Source: Nitrospirales bacterium (lineage in GTDB: Bacteria > Nitrospirota > Nitrospiria > Nitrospirales > UBA8639). From it: 64,000 nt of DNA. This document shows, piece by piece, positions 1 through 9,771 of the stretch. Numbering within the stretch: the first letter of the stretch is position 1; each line of letters begins with the position of its first letter. The stretch is from contig JALDRJ010000002.1 in the NCBI GenBank assembly GCA_031315865.1, forward strand, positions 310,001 through 374,000. Direction: 5' to 3'. The notes under the pieces are model-generated. The model worked only from the letters and a program-made list of their open reading frames with translations. It made no database searches and had not been told where the DNA came from. Both the position numbers and the translations under genes were made by a program.

Positions 1-189
1 TTCACCACTTTGAAGATAATCTAAGAATTCATCATCTTCAGGAAACAAATAACTCCATGACAAGAGTAGATAGAGTTTGCTTCGGGAAAGAGCACGCTCA
101 ACTGCTGGAGCATCTTTAGGAGAAATTTGTGCTTGGCTCGCTACAGCCGAAGAACTTCCCCCGTTTGTATGTTCCTTGGTAAGTTCCAT
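1..189 (-). CDS. TorD-like molybdoenzyme chaperone, N-terminal part
   Basis: This is the first 63 codons of a gene that runs off the left edge of the window. The start is an ATG at 187-189 with an AGGTG-type ribosome site just upstream. The first 33 residues are polar and low in complexity, rich in Ser, Ala and Gln. A helix follows with the pattern RSKLYLLLSWSYLFPEDDEF, which resembles the first helix of TorD/NarJ-type chaperones: a short aromatic, Leu-rich stretch followed by a Pro. Proteins of that family bind twin-arginine signal peptides and help insert molybdenum cofactor into oxidoreductases. The adjacent four-cluster ferredoxin-type protein supports such a role. Only the N-terminus is visible, so the family call is tentative. 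Confidence 0.5.
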   Translation of the reverse strand, partial: MELTKEHTNGGSSSAVASQAQISPKDAPAVERALSRSKLYLLLSWSYLFPEDDEFLDYLQSGE

Positions 190-497
190 GTCGTTCACCT
201 ACAACCTTGTTGTCCTACATAACTAAAGATGGATGAAAAAAATTATTTTGCCCAAAAAAGACGAAACATCAACCATGCTTTACCCATGTAGAGGGGCATG
301 ATGATAGGATAACTGGCTATTGAAGTCAAGGGATATTTCGTCTTCGTTTTTCATTCGTCAAAACTTTGATAACATGTCATAAACATTGAAGAAAACCTAG
401 TTTATTTTCACAGAAGAACATCAATGATACCATTAAATGCCTAGGTAAATTAACTCATTCAACTGTTAGACGTACCTCCTTTCTCAACCCATAACCA
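190..497. other. AT-rich intergenic spacer with no gene seen
   Basis: About 300 bases separate the stop of the Fe-S protein from the start of the TorD-like gene, both on the minus strand. I see no ORF with a ribosome site. A weak minus-strand promoter-like pair (TTGACG, then AAATAT after 17 bases) could serve the TorD-like gene, but the -10 match is poor. Confidence 0.3.
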
Positions 498-1124
498 TTA
501 CGGTGGAAGTAACCTAGAGGGGAAAACTCTGATTGCTACCCGATCATTAACCGCTTTACAAATTTGCTGACAAATGCCACATCCAACACAACGATCATCT
601 CGAACGGACAGTTGCATAGATCCGAAATCCATAGCTATCGCCTGTTCAGGACATTTTGAGACGCAAGCATTACAACCATGGGCCGCTGTACAGTCCTGGT
701 ACGACAGCCTCGCTATCCCCATTCGTACATCAGAGGCTCCGGACAGGGACAACAACGCCTCAGACTCACACGCTTCAATGCACGGAAAATCTTCACATAA
801 CCGACAAGGATTCTCTTCAGCTATAATGACAGGAGTCTCATCAATCTTGTGATGACGAATGGCATCGAAAGGACAGGTGTCTATACAGTCGTCACACTTG
901 GTACATCGATCGAGGAATTCCGATTCGTTTACAGCGCCAGGGGGGCGCAACCAGTCCTGTCGTTCCGTAATCACAGGAACCTCGGATACCTTAGCTGGAG
1001 CGTTGCTGTGTTTCATGTATTCCTGTACCGTCACCCCTAGCGATACCATGGATTGGCGAATAAAGTTTCGCCTTCCTAGCGAACGCTCATCACCTGACCT
1101 GGGATCTGATTTGGAAGTTTTCAT
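498..1124 (-). CDS. NapF/NapG-type ferredoxin with four 4Fe-4S sites
   Basis: A 208-aa iron-sulfur protein carrying four cysteine clusters: CTKCDDCIDTCP, CRLCEDFPCIEAC, a third with CNACVSKCP, and CVGCGICQQIC. This is the layout of periplasmic or membrane-associated ferredoxin-type proteins of the NapF/NapG/DmsB superfamily, which pass electrons to or help mature molybdoenzymes. Near the N-terminus there is RRNFIRQ, resembling a twin-arginine motif, but the following segment is only weakly hydrophobic. Tat export is therefore uncertain, and a cytoplasmic NapF-like maturation role is possible. I chose the ATG at 1124 rather than an in-frame TTG four codons upstream; neither has a clear ribosome site. 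The TorD-like chaperone gene lies downstream on the same strand. Confidence 0.8.
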   Translation of the reverse strand: MKTSKSDPRSGDERSLGRRNFIRQSMVSLGVTVQEYMKHSNAPAKVSEVPVITERQDWLRPPGAVNESEFLDRCTKCDDCIDTCPFDAIRHHKIDETPVIIAEENPCRLCEDFPCIEACESEALLSLSGASDVRMGIARLSYQDCTAAHGCNACVSKCPEQAIAMDFGSMQLSVRDDRCVGCGICQQICKAVNDRVAIRVFPSRLLPP

Positions 1125-1177
1125 ATCAGGACACAATAGATTTTCAATTAATCAAGTATGTATAAGATCTTCCCGCT

Positions 1178-2176
1178 TTAGACAACGCCAGCCGCACGCA
1201 GCTTATAAACCTCAAAACACCGATCACATGCCCCGTACTCAACTTCCCAGCCAGGATGGTTTTCGCGAATATAGTCAAGGACGAAACCTTCTAATTTTTC
1301 TTCGAGATTTTCTACCCATGAATAGGTGGGGAAGCGACAAAGAGGACACGGAAATCCAGGCATGAGGAGTGGCTTTGTCGGCAAATCTGGAACCTCTCCA
1401 TCCTCAACTTCAATGGCTCGATCCATAACACGAATCGTATCGGCCGCCATCTCCAAAAGCTCTGCGTGGGTCAAATACTCGGCTTGCCACAAACCTTCGA
1501 AGACTCCCTCGACTTGTCCTGGTAAAATTTTCCGATACCACGTTCGAAATTCCCGAAAGCGGTATTCTTTGGAAAACATCGGTTCCTTACCGGATCGGGC
1601 AATACGGCTATCGACATGTAAACTCCAGAGCACTCGATACCGGTTGAGGATCAAATGCTCTTCTCCCGGGTTGAACCCCACTTTTGTGTCAGCATCATAC
1701 CCAAATGCATCATCCAACATATCTGAAATGTGCGTCAATTCGTGACGAAGGTAACGATTAATGGCGGGATCATAAAAGCGTCGAGGAATCAATTTAATGC
1801 CAACACCTTTGAGACCTTTTTCTTCGAATTGCTTGGCAAGTTTTTCTTCAACTGTTCCCCACTTACGAAGAATATCAACGCCCTCCTGATCTTCTTTCAA
1901 TACTCCCCGAACCAACACAATGCCGATCTTTGCCTTAAGCACTGGAAACTCATCGAACGATTGATTGAGAATATCTGCAAATCCCCACTTCCCAAAGAGT
2001 TGTTGATAGAGTTTCTTGAATTCTGGCTCCCGATCATCTAATGAATACTTTTCATAAATGGGATCAGCCATCTCATGAAATTCATTATAGTAGGTAGGGT
2101 CACCCTCTCGTTCGGTCTTTTCAGAAAACGAGTCAATAACTTCTTGCAAGAGTGCTGGCTGAAAACGAATCTCCAT
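1178..2176 (-). CDS. HExxH motif protein with C-terminal zinc ribbon
   Basis: A 332-aa soluble protein with no signal peptide or membrane segment. Residues 145-149 read HELTH, the zinc-metallopeptidase signature, in a helix beginning RHELTHISDMLDD. A possible third ligand could come from acidic residues downstream, for example around EEH. Near the C-terminus four cysteines (277, 280, 317, 320; CPLC and CDRC) form a likely zinc ribbon. I do not recognise a named family. The combination suggests a metal-dependent hydrolase or a structural protein derived from one. It sits 53 bases upstream of the four-cluster Fe-S gene in the same orientation and is probably cotranscribed with it, so an accessory role for a redox enzyme is possible but unproven. 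Confidence 0.7.
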   Translation of the reverse strand: MEIRFQPALLQEVIDSFSEKTEREGDPTYYNEFHEMADPIYEKYSLDDREPEFKKLYQQLFGKWGFADILNQSFDEFPVLKAKIGIVLVRGVLKEDQEGVDILRKWGTVEEKLAKQFEEKGLKGVGIKLIPRRFYDPAINRYLRHELTHISDMLDDAFGYDADTKVGFNPGEEHLILNRYRVLWSLHVDSRIARSGKEPMFSKEYRFREFRTWYRKILPGQVEGVFEGLWQAEYLTHAELLEMAADTIRVMDRAIEVEDGEVPDLPTKPLLMPGFPCPLCRFPTYSWVENLEEKLEGFVLDYIRENHPGWEVEYGACDRCFEVYKLRAAGVV

Positions 2177-2273
2177 AAATCCTCCGTGCGAGGCTTAAGC
2201 CTTCAAAATGATCAACACATTGATTGGTCGGGAGCAGGCCATGAGATACCCGACATGCAGATGACACACCTTT

Positions 2274-2294
2274 ACCTTGACTCATGATCAAGGT
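2274..2294. promoter_or_regulatory. Perfect inverted repeat in divergent promoter region
   Basis: Arms ACCTTGA and TCAAGGT flank a 7-base centre in the 270-base gap between two divergent genes (HExxH protein and WD40 protein). The position and symmetry fit an operator for a dimeric regulator. No regulator can be named from the sequence. Confidence 0.35.
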
Positions 2295-2446
2295 GGTGTT
2301 TAGTATCAAAAGCTAAAGAATTCGTCATACTCTCTATTTGATTATAGGAAGCGTCTCTTTCCATTAGCAAGGGACTTCTCCTTTCTCATGGCCCGACAAT
2401 TTCCAAAGAATTTCTCTATGAACATGTTTTTTAAAGGAGTTACGGC

Positions 2447-3541
2447 ATGAATAATCCTACGGCTTCAACCACCCCAACAGACACTCCCGATGGGGCACCG
2501 TATCTTGATGACCTTCATGAAGAGAACTTAAATTCACTCGAGCACTGGGAAGCTGGCGCTCAACAGGTTAAGACATTTCGGGGACATACACAGGATGTGT
2601 GGAGTGTCTCGTTCGCACCGGATGGCTTAACACTCGCGAGTGGGGGAAACGATCGCTATGTCAGAATATGGGATATCGAAACCGGACGAATTCTACGATC
2701 ACTACGGGGACATACCCACAATATTCGCCAGGTCGCTTATAGCCCTGATGGCCAAACACTGGCGACAGCCAGCGAAGATCGGACCATTCGGCTATGGAAT
2801 CCGAACACTGGGGAGACCACACGTCTTCTCTTTACGCGGTACGATCATGCCGTCACGAATATCTCTTTTTCTCCGGACGGATTGATGTTAGCCAGAGCTG
2901 GTCAAAATAAAGATATTAAGATCTGGGAAATCACGACTGGCACCGAATTAATGACCCTACTCGGGAAAGATCAGTACGATCATCATTGGTCTGTCTGTAC
3001 AGCCTTCAGCCCTGATGGCATCCACCTGGTGTCAGGCAGCGACATCGGGAAACTCCGGCTCTATGAAGTTCTTCCAAGTGGAGAAGAAAAGTGCGTGCAT
3101 AACGCGCATTGGAGAGATGACGCCAACGACGAAGAGTCGGAAGCCAGGGGGTATTTTGTCGATGATCAAGGTGGATTTCAAAAGCCCATGGAATATTGGA
3201 TTGGCGCACTCACCTATACCCCAGATGGAAAAACCTTATTCTCCGGAAGTAGAGACTGTACGATCAAATTATTTGAGATGCCGGAATTACGTGAATATAG
3301 GACGCTTAGAGGCCATAGCGGATGGGTGCGAAACCTTTTGGTGACCGCTGACGGAAAAGTCCTGATCAGCGCCAGCGACGATGCTTCAGTGAAAATGTGG
3401 AACCTTGAAACCGGAAAATGTTTCCGCACGTTAAAACCCCATAAGGGCCCCATACGAGGCATCGCCTTATCGGCAGATGGTCGATTTCTTGCCACGGCCT
3501 CGACCGACCGGACCATCATGTTGTGGGAAGGCGGTGCCTGA
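2447..3541 (+). CDS. WD40 repeat beta-propeller protein
   Basis: A 364-aa protein built almost wholly of WD40 repeats, about seven blades. Typical signatures recur: a GH pair, then FSPDG, a Ser/Ala-rich strand, and an endpoint such as IRIWD, IRLWN, IKIWE, VKMWN or IMLWE. The first ~45 residues are a polar tail. There is no signal peptide, so a cytoplasmic scaffold for protein-protein contacts is most likely. A strong AAAGGAG ribosome site precedes the ATG. One blade (around residues 195-250) is enlarged by an acidic insert. It is one of the few plus-strand genes in the window and is transcribed away from the Fe-S gene group. The partner is unknown. Confidence 0.9.
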   Translation: MNNPTASTTPTDTPDGAPYLDDLHEENLNSLEHWEAGAQQVKTFRGHTQDVWSVSFAPDGLTLASGGNDRYVRIWDIETGRILRSLRGHTHNIRQVAYSPDGQTLATASEDRTIRLWNPNTGETTRLLFTRYDHAVTNISFSPDGLMLARAGQNKDIKIWEITTGTELMTLLGKDQYDHHWSVCTAFSPDGIHLVSGSDIGKLRLYEVLPSGEEKCVHNAHWRDDANDEESEARGYFVDDQGGFQKPMEYWIGALTYTPDGKTLFSGSRDCTIKLFEMPELREYRTLRGHSGWVRNLLVTADGKVLISASDDASVKMWNLETGKCFRTLKPHKGPIRGIALSADGRFLATASTDRTIMLWEGGA

Positions 3542-3697
3542 CTGTGAAATGAGAACACGGCTTGAAAGGAAGATGTCCCCCAAAACATCATTGACAGGCT
3601 TGTACGGTCAAAGTCTTTGACTTGATAATCTGCGCCTGTCCTCAAGAACGCTACGATAGAGCCCTTTCCTGGCGACTAGTCTACTTTCAGCAATTCT

Positions 3698-5140
3698 TTA
3701 TAGATTTGTTTCTCTCTTGGCCTCATCCACACTCGAGATATCATATCGCTTACATTTCTCCCACAAGGCTTTTCGCGACAAGCCCAAGACTTTTGAGGCC
3801 ATCGTCCGGCTCCAGCCGGTCCGATTCAGAACATCCAAAATATGCGAACGTTCGAATCGTTCTCTGGCAGCCGCAAGCGTCTCCCCTCCCCCCTGAGCCT
3901 TTTTCCCAGGGTGCAGTTCCTGGCAAAACCCACATCCCGCCTGATGTTCGCCACTCGCGAAGGAACAATGGCTTTGCCCACAGAGATCCCATGCCTGGAT
4001 TTCATCAGAATTTTGAGCCAGTGCAATCGCACGTTCGAGCGTATTCTCGAGTTCTCGAACATTTCCCGGGAATGAATAGCGCATGAGAATTTCCTGGGCT
4101 TGCCGTGAAATCACTTTCGGCGACTGCTGCGCCCGATTCGCGAATGCCTGTAAAAGATGTTCGGCGATCACAAACACGTCTTCTTTTCGTTCACGAAGAG
4201 GTGGAAGATGCACTGGGACAACGTTTAAACGATAGTACAGATCTTCTCGGAATTGGCCTCTTTCGACTTCAAATTTCAAATCTTTCTGCGTGGCACAGAC
4301 AAGCCGAACATCGACTTCAATGGTTTCATTGCCTCCAACTCGTTCAAATTGTCTCTCCTGTAAAACCCGCAACAGCTTCACCTGCACGAGCGGAGAGATC
4401 TCACCGATTTCGTCGAGAAACAACGTCCCCTGATGAGCGAGCTCAAACCGGCCACGCCGCTGTTTGAGGGCTCCCGTGAACGCACCTTTTTCATGCCCAA
4501 ACAATTCTGCCTCCAAGAGCGTTTCAGGCAGTGCGGCACAACTAACCTTAATCAAGGCATGTTGAGCCCGTGGACTATTACGGTGGATCGCATTGGCGAT
4601 CAATTCCTTCCCTGTCCCACTTTCTCCATACACCAACACCGTTGCATCGGTGCCTGACACGAGCTTGACCTTTTCGAGCACTTCTTGCATTCGCCGATTC
4701 TTTCCGATAATTCCCCCAAAACTAAATTTACTCTCTAACTCCTCACGAAGCTCGCGGTTCTCCCGTTGAAGCCCAACAACTTTCGTGACCCGCTCAACGA
4801 TCAACAGGAGTTCGTCCATTGAAAACGGTTTCGTGATATAGTCATAGGCGCCATGCTTCATCGCCTGCACGGCTGTATCCACTGACCCGTGAGCCGTGAT
4901 CAGAATCACTTCCGTGCTGGGATGATGCTCCTTCGCGGCCCGGACGATTTCCAGCCCATCAACCCCGGGCAACCGAAGGTCGGTAATTACGACATCAAAC
5001 CGAGACGACCGTAATTTCTCTAATCCTTCATCGCCGGTGGACGCCTCTTGGACCGCATAGCCAATGGCCTCCAGGGCATCTACCATAGACAACCGCATTA
5101 ACGGTTCATCGTCAATAACGAGAATGGAGGAAGAATTCAT
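3698..5140 (-). CDS. NtrC-family sigma54-dependent response regulator
   Basis: A 480-aa regulator with three standard parts. The receiver domain (1-120) has the acidic pair at 10-11, phospho-acceptor Asp54 in VITDLRLPG and Lys104. The AAA+ sigma54-activation domain (about 143-380) has Walker A GESGTGKE at 172-179 and the sigma54-contacting GAFTGA loop at 219-224. The C-terminal Fis-type helix-turn-helix (about 432-470) has RTMASKVLGLSRKALW. It should activate RpoN promoters when phosphorylated by the sensor kinase encoded immediately upstream, whose stop codon overlaps this start (ATGA). Unusually, the linker before the HTH (387-410) holds four Cys and three His; see findings. No target promoter with correct GG-N10-GC spacing was found in this window. 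Confidence 0.95.
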   Translation of the reverse strand: MNSSSILVIDDEPLMRLSMVDALEAIGYAVQEASTGDEGLEKLRSSRFDVVITDLRLPGVDGLEIVRAAKEHHPSTEVILITAHGSVDTAVQAMKHGAYDYITKPFSMDELLLIVERVTKVVGLQRENRELREELESKFSFGGIIGKNRRMQEVLEKVKLVSGTDATVLVYGESGTGKELIANAIHRNSPRAQHALIKVSCAALPETLLEAELFGHEKGAFTGALKQRRGRFELAHQGTLFLDEIGEISPLVQVKLLRVLQERQFERVGGNETIEVDVRLVCATQKDLKFEVERGQFREDLYYRLNVVPVHLPPLRERKEDVFVIAEHLLQAFANRAQQSPKVISRQAQEILMRYSFPGNVRELENTLERAIALAQNSDEIQAWDLCGQSHCSFASGEHQAGCGFCQELHPGKKAQGGGETLAAARERFERSHILDVLNRTGWSRTMASKVLGLSRKALWEKCKRYDISSVDEAKRETNL

Positions 5141-8100
5141 GAGATCACCTGCTCTGGAGTCCGGACAGAAACAATGGGAAGCCGAACGGTAAACTTAGTC
5201 CCCTTTCCGACTTCGCTTTCGAGAATCATCTCTCCACCATGACGCTCAACAATCCCTAAACTCACCGACAACCCGAGCCCTGTCCCCTCTCCCGTTTTTT
5301 TGGTTGTAAAAAACGGGTCGAAAATCTTTGAACGAACCTCCGAGGCAATACCACAGCCCGTATCTTCCACGTCGATTTCACATACACGATCAGTCTGTCG
5401 AGTTCGAACGATCACATTCCCTCCTGATTGAGTAGCTTGGGCCGCGTTTAAGATCAGGTTCGTCAATACCTGCTCGATCATGTGCGGATCAACCATGAGC
5501 AAGGGCAACGCCGCGTGGCAGTCCTTTCGCAGTTCAATCGCCTTCGCAGCGAGCATATGGCTTGTCAGCGCGATGACTCGGTCGACGAGCGGATTGATGT
5601 CTGTCGCCACAAGCTCAGGTGGATATTGTTGCGAGAAATCTAATAATTGACGAACGATTTTTTGCACACGTTGAAGTCCATCCTCCATAAAATGCATGTA
5701 CTCTTGAGACCGTGCTTCACTCAACGTTCCCTTACGTATGTTGTACAAGCAATTTAAGATTCCCCCTAAAGGATTGTTGATTTCATGAGCCACACCTGCC
5801 GCCAATTTTCCGACTGACGCCAAACGTTCGGCATTTTGCACTTGCCGTTCGAGAGTTTTACGCTCGGTAATATCCCGGGCGATACCCAACATTCCCATGG
5901 GCTCTCCATGTTGATCGAACAAAGGGGAAACACTGACCAGGACTGAACGGTGATCTCCGATTCGGCTTACCATCTCAACTTCGTAGACCTGTTTCGCCCC
6001 AATATCCAACGTATCCTTTAAATGCCGACCACGATAGCGTTTCGACAACAGAGTCAAGAAAGGACGACCGATGAGATCTTCTTTCGTATACCCCCAGAGC
6101 TCCACCTGACTGTTCACATAGGTAAAACATTGCTCTCGATCCAAGGTATAAATCACGTCATTCGCGTTTTCGAGGAGGCTTTCGATATATTGTTTGGCCT
6201 GTTCAATTTCCTTGGTCCGCTCTTGGACCTTTTCTTCCAGCGCTTCACTGTAACGATGCAACTGATCTTGCAAACGTTTACGCTCCGCGATGTCTCTCAA
6301 CTGCACCATCACCGCGGAATGACCGGCCATGTCGACATGGACCACATCAATTTCGACTTCACGACGTTGTCGATCAACATCGTACACCACAATTTCTTGA
6401 GTGGAAATCTTGTGCGACTCCTCTCTGACTCGACGCAACAAGTCCTCCGTTTTTTCCCGTTGATCGGGTGCCACCCAATCCAATAAAGAGGTTCCAACGA
6501 CTTGAGACGGCGCATGGCCCAACATGTCCTGCTCACGTTCATTCACCGCCTCAATCTGCCATTGATCATTCACGACAAAGATTGAATCCGCGGAAAGATT
6601 AAACAACGCCTTATACCGACCCTCCGATGCAGAAAGCTGCCGAGTTCGATCAGTGACCTCTTGCTCTAACCCCGTCGTGTACCGGGACACTTCACGTTCT
6701 AAAATTTTACGGTCGGTGATATCTTGCACAAACCCGCGAGAGTGGACTAAGAGCCCGGTCTCGGGATTTATCAGAGCCGTCGAATGAATCTCGACGTCAA
6801 TCAATTTTCCCTCACGCGTGACGAAGACCGTCTCGATCGTCTTATTCTCCAAACTTCCAAGTTGCTGCACATACTGCCTAATCCGTTCCTGTTGATCGGA
6901 GGGGACAATAGCCCACAACGGCATGCCCAACATATCTTCAAGGGTATAACCTAACTTCTGCAATTCCGTCTGGTTGACATGTACGAACGCTCCAGACGCA
7001 TCAAGTTGATGAATCATTTCTGGAGAATGTTCGATGAGATCGCGATACTTTTCTTTAAGCTGCCCTATCTCTTCCACTTTGTGATTTAGCTCGGTAAATG
7101 AGTGGTCAAGATTGCTTGCCATCCCATTAAACGCGTCAGCTAATTGTTCGATTTCATCACCGGTTTGAATTCGAATCTGATGCTCAAGATCGCCTCGGCC
7201 TATACGCTGAACCCCTTCGTACAACGACTGGATAGGCTTGACGATCCGTCCTGCGACCAACACCCCGCAAATCCACAGAATGACGAATACGGCCAACCCA
7301 TAGAAGGCCACCTTATTTAAAAGTTGAGCGAGCGGGGCATACGTTTCGGCTGGATCTTGACGAACGAGCATGTGCCACTGATGACCGCCAAAACTTTCCG
7401 GAGCAAGGTCAACGCCAAGGTGGAGAGGAGCAAATCCCACGATCGAATTTTCTGCTCCATGCGAGTCAGGATTGGCCATGACCCAACCAGGTTCCTTTGC
7501 GGTAATGGCTTCAATCAGTTCAGGCGACGCACGGTGCTCTTCCAGGGACAACACCGGACACAACAATGGGATCCCATCAGAAGCCATTAACATAGCATGG
7601 CCAGTCGACCCTGCCGTCACCTCGGAAATCGAACGAAACAATGAGTCGCGGCGCAGCAGAATACTGACAACACCGACGATGTCCTCACGCTGATCATCCA
7701 AAATCGGAACAGCGACATTCAGAACATGCGTGCCAAAAGAAGGCGCAAAGAACAGGTCACTCACATAGGCTTGCGGATGCTGCTCTTGATGGAACACCGC
7801 TTTCCACCACGCACTGTTCCCATGAAAAAATTTCACCTGAGGGAAAGAGCTGAGCACGAGCGCTCCCTGATTGTCCGTCACCCAAATGGCCAAATAATCT
7901 GCCCGACGCACCTCATGCCATTGAATTAAATAATTGGTCGCATATTGGTTGATGAACAACGGAAATTGATCTTGATGCGCTCGTTGCCGCCAACGCTCCT
8001 GCCACTGCTCGATCAGCTCAGCGATTTCCTCGGGATTTTTATCTTCATAACTGCGATTAGAATCCGTGACTGCACTACGAATAAAAGGGATCGTCGCAAG

Positions 8101-8319
8101 TTGTTGCGCTTCATTAATCCCCCGGATGATTTGTGTTTCGACTTTTCTGGCCACCTCGACAGCCATACCTTTAAAATTGATGCCAGCTGTCTCCCGCAAC
8201 GCGCGCTGCTCCTCGAAGTAGGTCAGAAGAAGCGAAAGAACGAGTGGCAGAAGACCAACCAGTACCATTCCCAGGATGGTCTTACTTTTCAGGTTTAGAG
8301 GCGGGAACAACCGTTTCAC
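5137..8319 (-). CDS. Multi-PAS membrane sensor histidine kinase
   Basis: A 1060-aa hybrid-free sensor kinase. A transmembrane helix near residues 15-35 and a second near 333-355 bracket a periplasmic region of about 300 residues resembling a double-Cache ligand-binding domain. A HAMP linker, three PAS domains with PAC segments (roughly 425-545, 565-690 and 705-825) separated by coiled coils, a HisKA domain and a HATPase domain follow. The phospho-accepting His is 845 in [11 protein letters not shown]; the N box (NLILNAAQA), G1 (DTGCGI) and G2 (GTGLGL) boxes are intact. The start is GTG, preceded by AAGGTG. It is translationally coupled to the response regulator by a 4-base overlap. The signal cannot be deduced; redox or small-molecule sensing by the PAS domains is possible. 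Confidence 0.93.
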   Translation of the reverse strand: MKRLFPPLNLKSKTILGMVLVGLLPLVLSLLLTYFEEQRALRETAGINFKGMAVEVARKVETQIIRGINEAQQLATIPFIRSAVTDSNRSYEDKNPEEIAELIEQWQERWRQRAHQDQFPLFINQYATNYLIQWHEVRRADYLAIWVTDNQGALVLSSFPQVKFFHGNSAWWKAVFHQEQHPQAYVSDLFFAPSFGTHVLNVAVPILDDQREDIVGVVSILLRRDSLFRSISEVTAGSTGHAMLMASDGIPLLCPVLSLEEHRASPELIEAITAKEPGWVMANPDSHGAENSIVGFAPLHLGVDLAPESFGGHQWHMLVRQDPAETYAPLAQLLNKVAFYGLAVFVILWICGVLVAGRIVKPIQSLYEGVQRIGRGDLEHQIRIQTGDEIEQLADAFNGMASNLDHSFTELNHKVEEIGQLKEKYRDLIEHSPEMIHQLDASGAFVHVNQTELQKLGYTLEDMLGMPLWAIVPSDQQERIRQYVQQLGSLENKTIETVFVTREGKLIDVEIHSTALINPETGLLVHSRGFVQDITDRKILEREVSRYTTGLEQEVTDRTRQLSASEGRYKALFNLSADSIFVVNDQWQIEAVNEREQDMLGHAPSQVVGTSLLDWVAPDQREKTEDLLRRVREESHKISTQEIVVYDVDRQRREVEIDVVHVDMAGHSAVMVQLRDIAERKRLQDQLHRYSEALEEKVQERTKEIEQAKQYIESLLENANDVIYTLDREQCFTYVNSQVELWGYTKEDLIGRPFLTLLSKRYRGRHLKDTLDIGAKQVYEVEMVSRIGDHRSVLVSVSPLFDQHGEPMGMLGIARDITERKTLERQVQNAERLASVGKLAAGVAHEINNPLGGILNCLYNIRKGTLSEARSQEYMHFMEDGLQRVQKIVRQLLDFSQQYPPELVATDINPLVDRVIALTSHMLAAKAIELRKDCHAALPLLMVDPHMIEQVLTNLILNAAQATQSGGNVIVRTRQTDRVCEIDVEDTGCGIASEVRSKIFDPFFTTKKTGEGTGLGLSVSLGIVERHGGEMILESEVGKGTKFTVRLPIVSVRTPEQVIS

Positions 8320-8406
8320 ATTCGTAACACCTTCAAAAGATAGAACAATCCTGCAAACCGCTTGTTATATAAGATATTTTGTTTCCTGGTCTGTTGCGAT
8401 GTCAAG

Positions 8407-8421
8407 GAATCGTAACGATTC
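8407..8421. promoter_or_regulatory. Inverted repeat next to TTGACA upstream of sensor kinase
   Basis: GAATCG-TAA-CGATTC is a perfect 6+3+6 palindrome about 90 bases upstream of the kinase start. On the minus strand it is followed two bases later by a consensus -35 box, TTGACA; no well-spaced -10 box is visible (an AAATAT lies 20 bases on). It may be an operator for the two-component operon. Confidence 0.35.
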
Positions 8422-8553
8422 ACTACGGGTGATGGTCCGGTTGGCATCCTGTTGCAGTCGACGGCAAATACGGTAATGGACCAAACTGGACTAAAGGTAG
8501 AGAAGGTAGCTCTAGGCAAGCAGGCAAAGGCAAACTGTAATTGGCTGGAATCG

Positions 8554-9702
8554 CTATAGTGATTGAGCTTGCTGTTGAATGTGAATAACGATAAATTCAG
8601 CCGGTTTTAAGGGAGCAAACCCTACAACCAGATTGACCCGCCCAGCAGTTTGATCCGGCAGCGTGATGGTATCTCTTCCACAACGGACAAAATACGCGTC
8701 TCGAGCCTTTCTCCCTTGAAAGGCACCTTGACGAAACATCGTTTCTAAAAATGTCCCGACGAACAGACGAATTTGAGCCCATAAAGGTTCATCGTTCGGT
8801 TCAAAGACGGCCCATTTCAATCCTAGCTGAATACTCTGCCTGAGGTAGATCGCCGTTCTCTGGACAGGCACATATTTCCACTCTGAATCCGAAGAAAGCG
8901 TTCGCGCTCCCCAGGCCATATAGCCAGCTGACGCCTTACGAGTGAGTGGATTGATGTTTGCCACGGTTAAACTTTGTTGATCGTTGCGGCCCAAGACCGG
9001 TTCAAGACCAACGACTTCCCGTAAGTTCGCCTCGGCTCCAGCTGGGGCCTTCCACACTCCCTGTGCCTGATCGACGCGAGCATAAATCCCAGCCAGGGTT
9101 CCACTGGAAGGCATCGTGATCGTCGGTGAGTTCTTGCGAACCGCATGGACTTGAATGAAGGGAAAGTAGACGACCACGTTCGGTTGATACAGTTCCTGTC
9201 GAGACTGAACCCAACTTGTGAGGTCGTGTATCGTTCGGAAAGACGAACTGCGTCGAGGCAGGTCTAAAATATAGACGAGACTTTGCTTGACCGCCACGAA
9301 AACCGATTGTCGATACACCTGATCAACATCCCGATCACTCAGTTCAAAAGTTTCAGGGATCAAAAGCAGATTAGCAAACGGTATCCGTGGGACTAACGAT
9401 AGACCTTTCAGAAGAGGTGAGGCTTTTCGTAAAAACGTAGCCCCTGTCGAAATCACCCAAATGTCCGATCCTCCGTTGGCGAAAAATTGACTGACAACCA
9501 AAGAAGACAGGTTACCTGCACGAAGTCCGCCAAATCTTCGCTCAAAGTCTCGAAGGGTCTTGACCTGTTGAGGAGAATATGACGGCCCAGCCGGAAAAGA
9601 GCCAATGACTACAGCTCTGGAAGTGGAAACTCCAAGGATCGGCTTGTTGGGCTGCTTGGGAGTTTGAACGGAACCACCAGGCGCGCGAAAGACTTTTGGC
9701 AT
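8554..9702 (-). CDS. Contractile-tail sheath-like protein, orphan
   Basis: A 382-aa protein of the phage tail sheath/extracellular contractile injection system family. The N-terminus has the sheath pattern of a short arm followed by AVVIGSFPAGP, an FGG turn and NGGSDIWVI. The C-terminal third holds the conserved WAVFEPNDEPLW, then FLETMFRQGAFQG, a DAYFVRCG strand and GFAPLKPAEFIVIHI at the very end. The C-terminal signature is the most diagnostic. At 382 residues it is short, as the variable outer domain is small. No tube, baseplate, spike, ATPase or lysis gene is near; neighbours are a sensor kinase and secF. It could be a domesticated sheath, part of a system encoded elsewhere, or a remnant. 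The reading frame is intact. Confidence 0.85.
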   Translation of the reverse strand: MPKVFRAPGGSVQTPKQPNKPILGVSTSRAVVIGSFPAGPSYSPQQVKTLRDFERRFGGLRAGNLSSLVVSQFFANGGSDIWVISTGATFLRKASPLLKGLSLVPRIPFANLLLIPETFELSDRDVDQVYRQSVFVAVKQSLVYILDLPRRSSSFRTIHDLTSWVQSRQELYQPNVVVYFPFIQVHAVRKNSPTITMPSSGTLAGIYARVDQAQGVWKAPAGAEANLREVVGLEPVLGRNDQQSLTVANINPLTRKASAGYMAWGARTLSSDSEWKYVPVQRTAIYLRQSIQLGLKWAVFEPNDEPLWAQIRLFVGTFLETMFRQGAFQGRKARDAYFVRCGRDTITLPDQTAGRVNLVVGFAPLKPAEFIVIHIQQQAQSL

Positions 9703-9771
9703 AGGAAGAGTCCGGACAGGAAGGAACCCAGGCGTCTCGCAAGTCGGGTGACGGAATGGGACGACTGACGC

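Noticed and set aside
8441-8460. TGGCAT...TTGCA resembling a sigma54 promoter on the plus strand
   Set aside because: The GG and GC doublets are nine bases apart instead of ten, and the direction points into the convergent end of the sheath gene.
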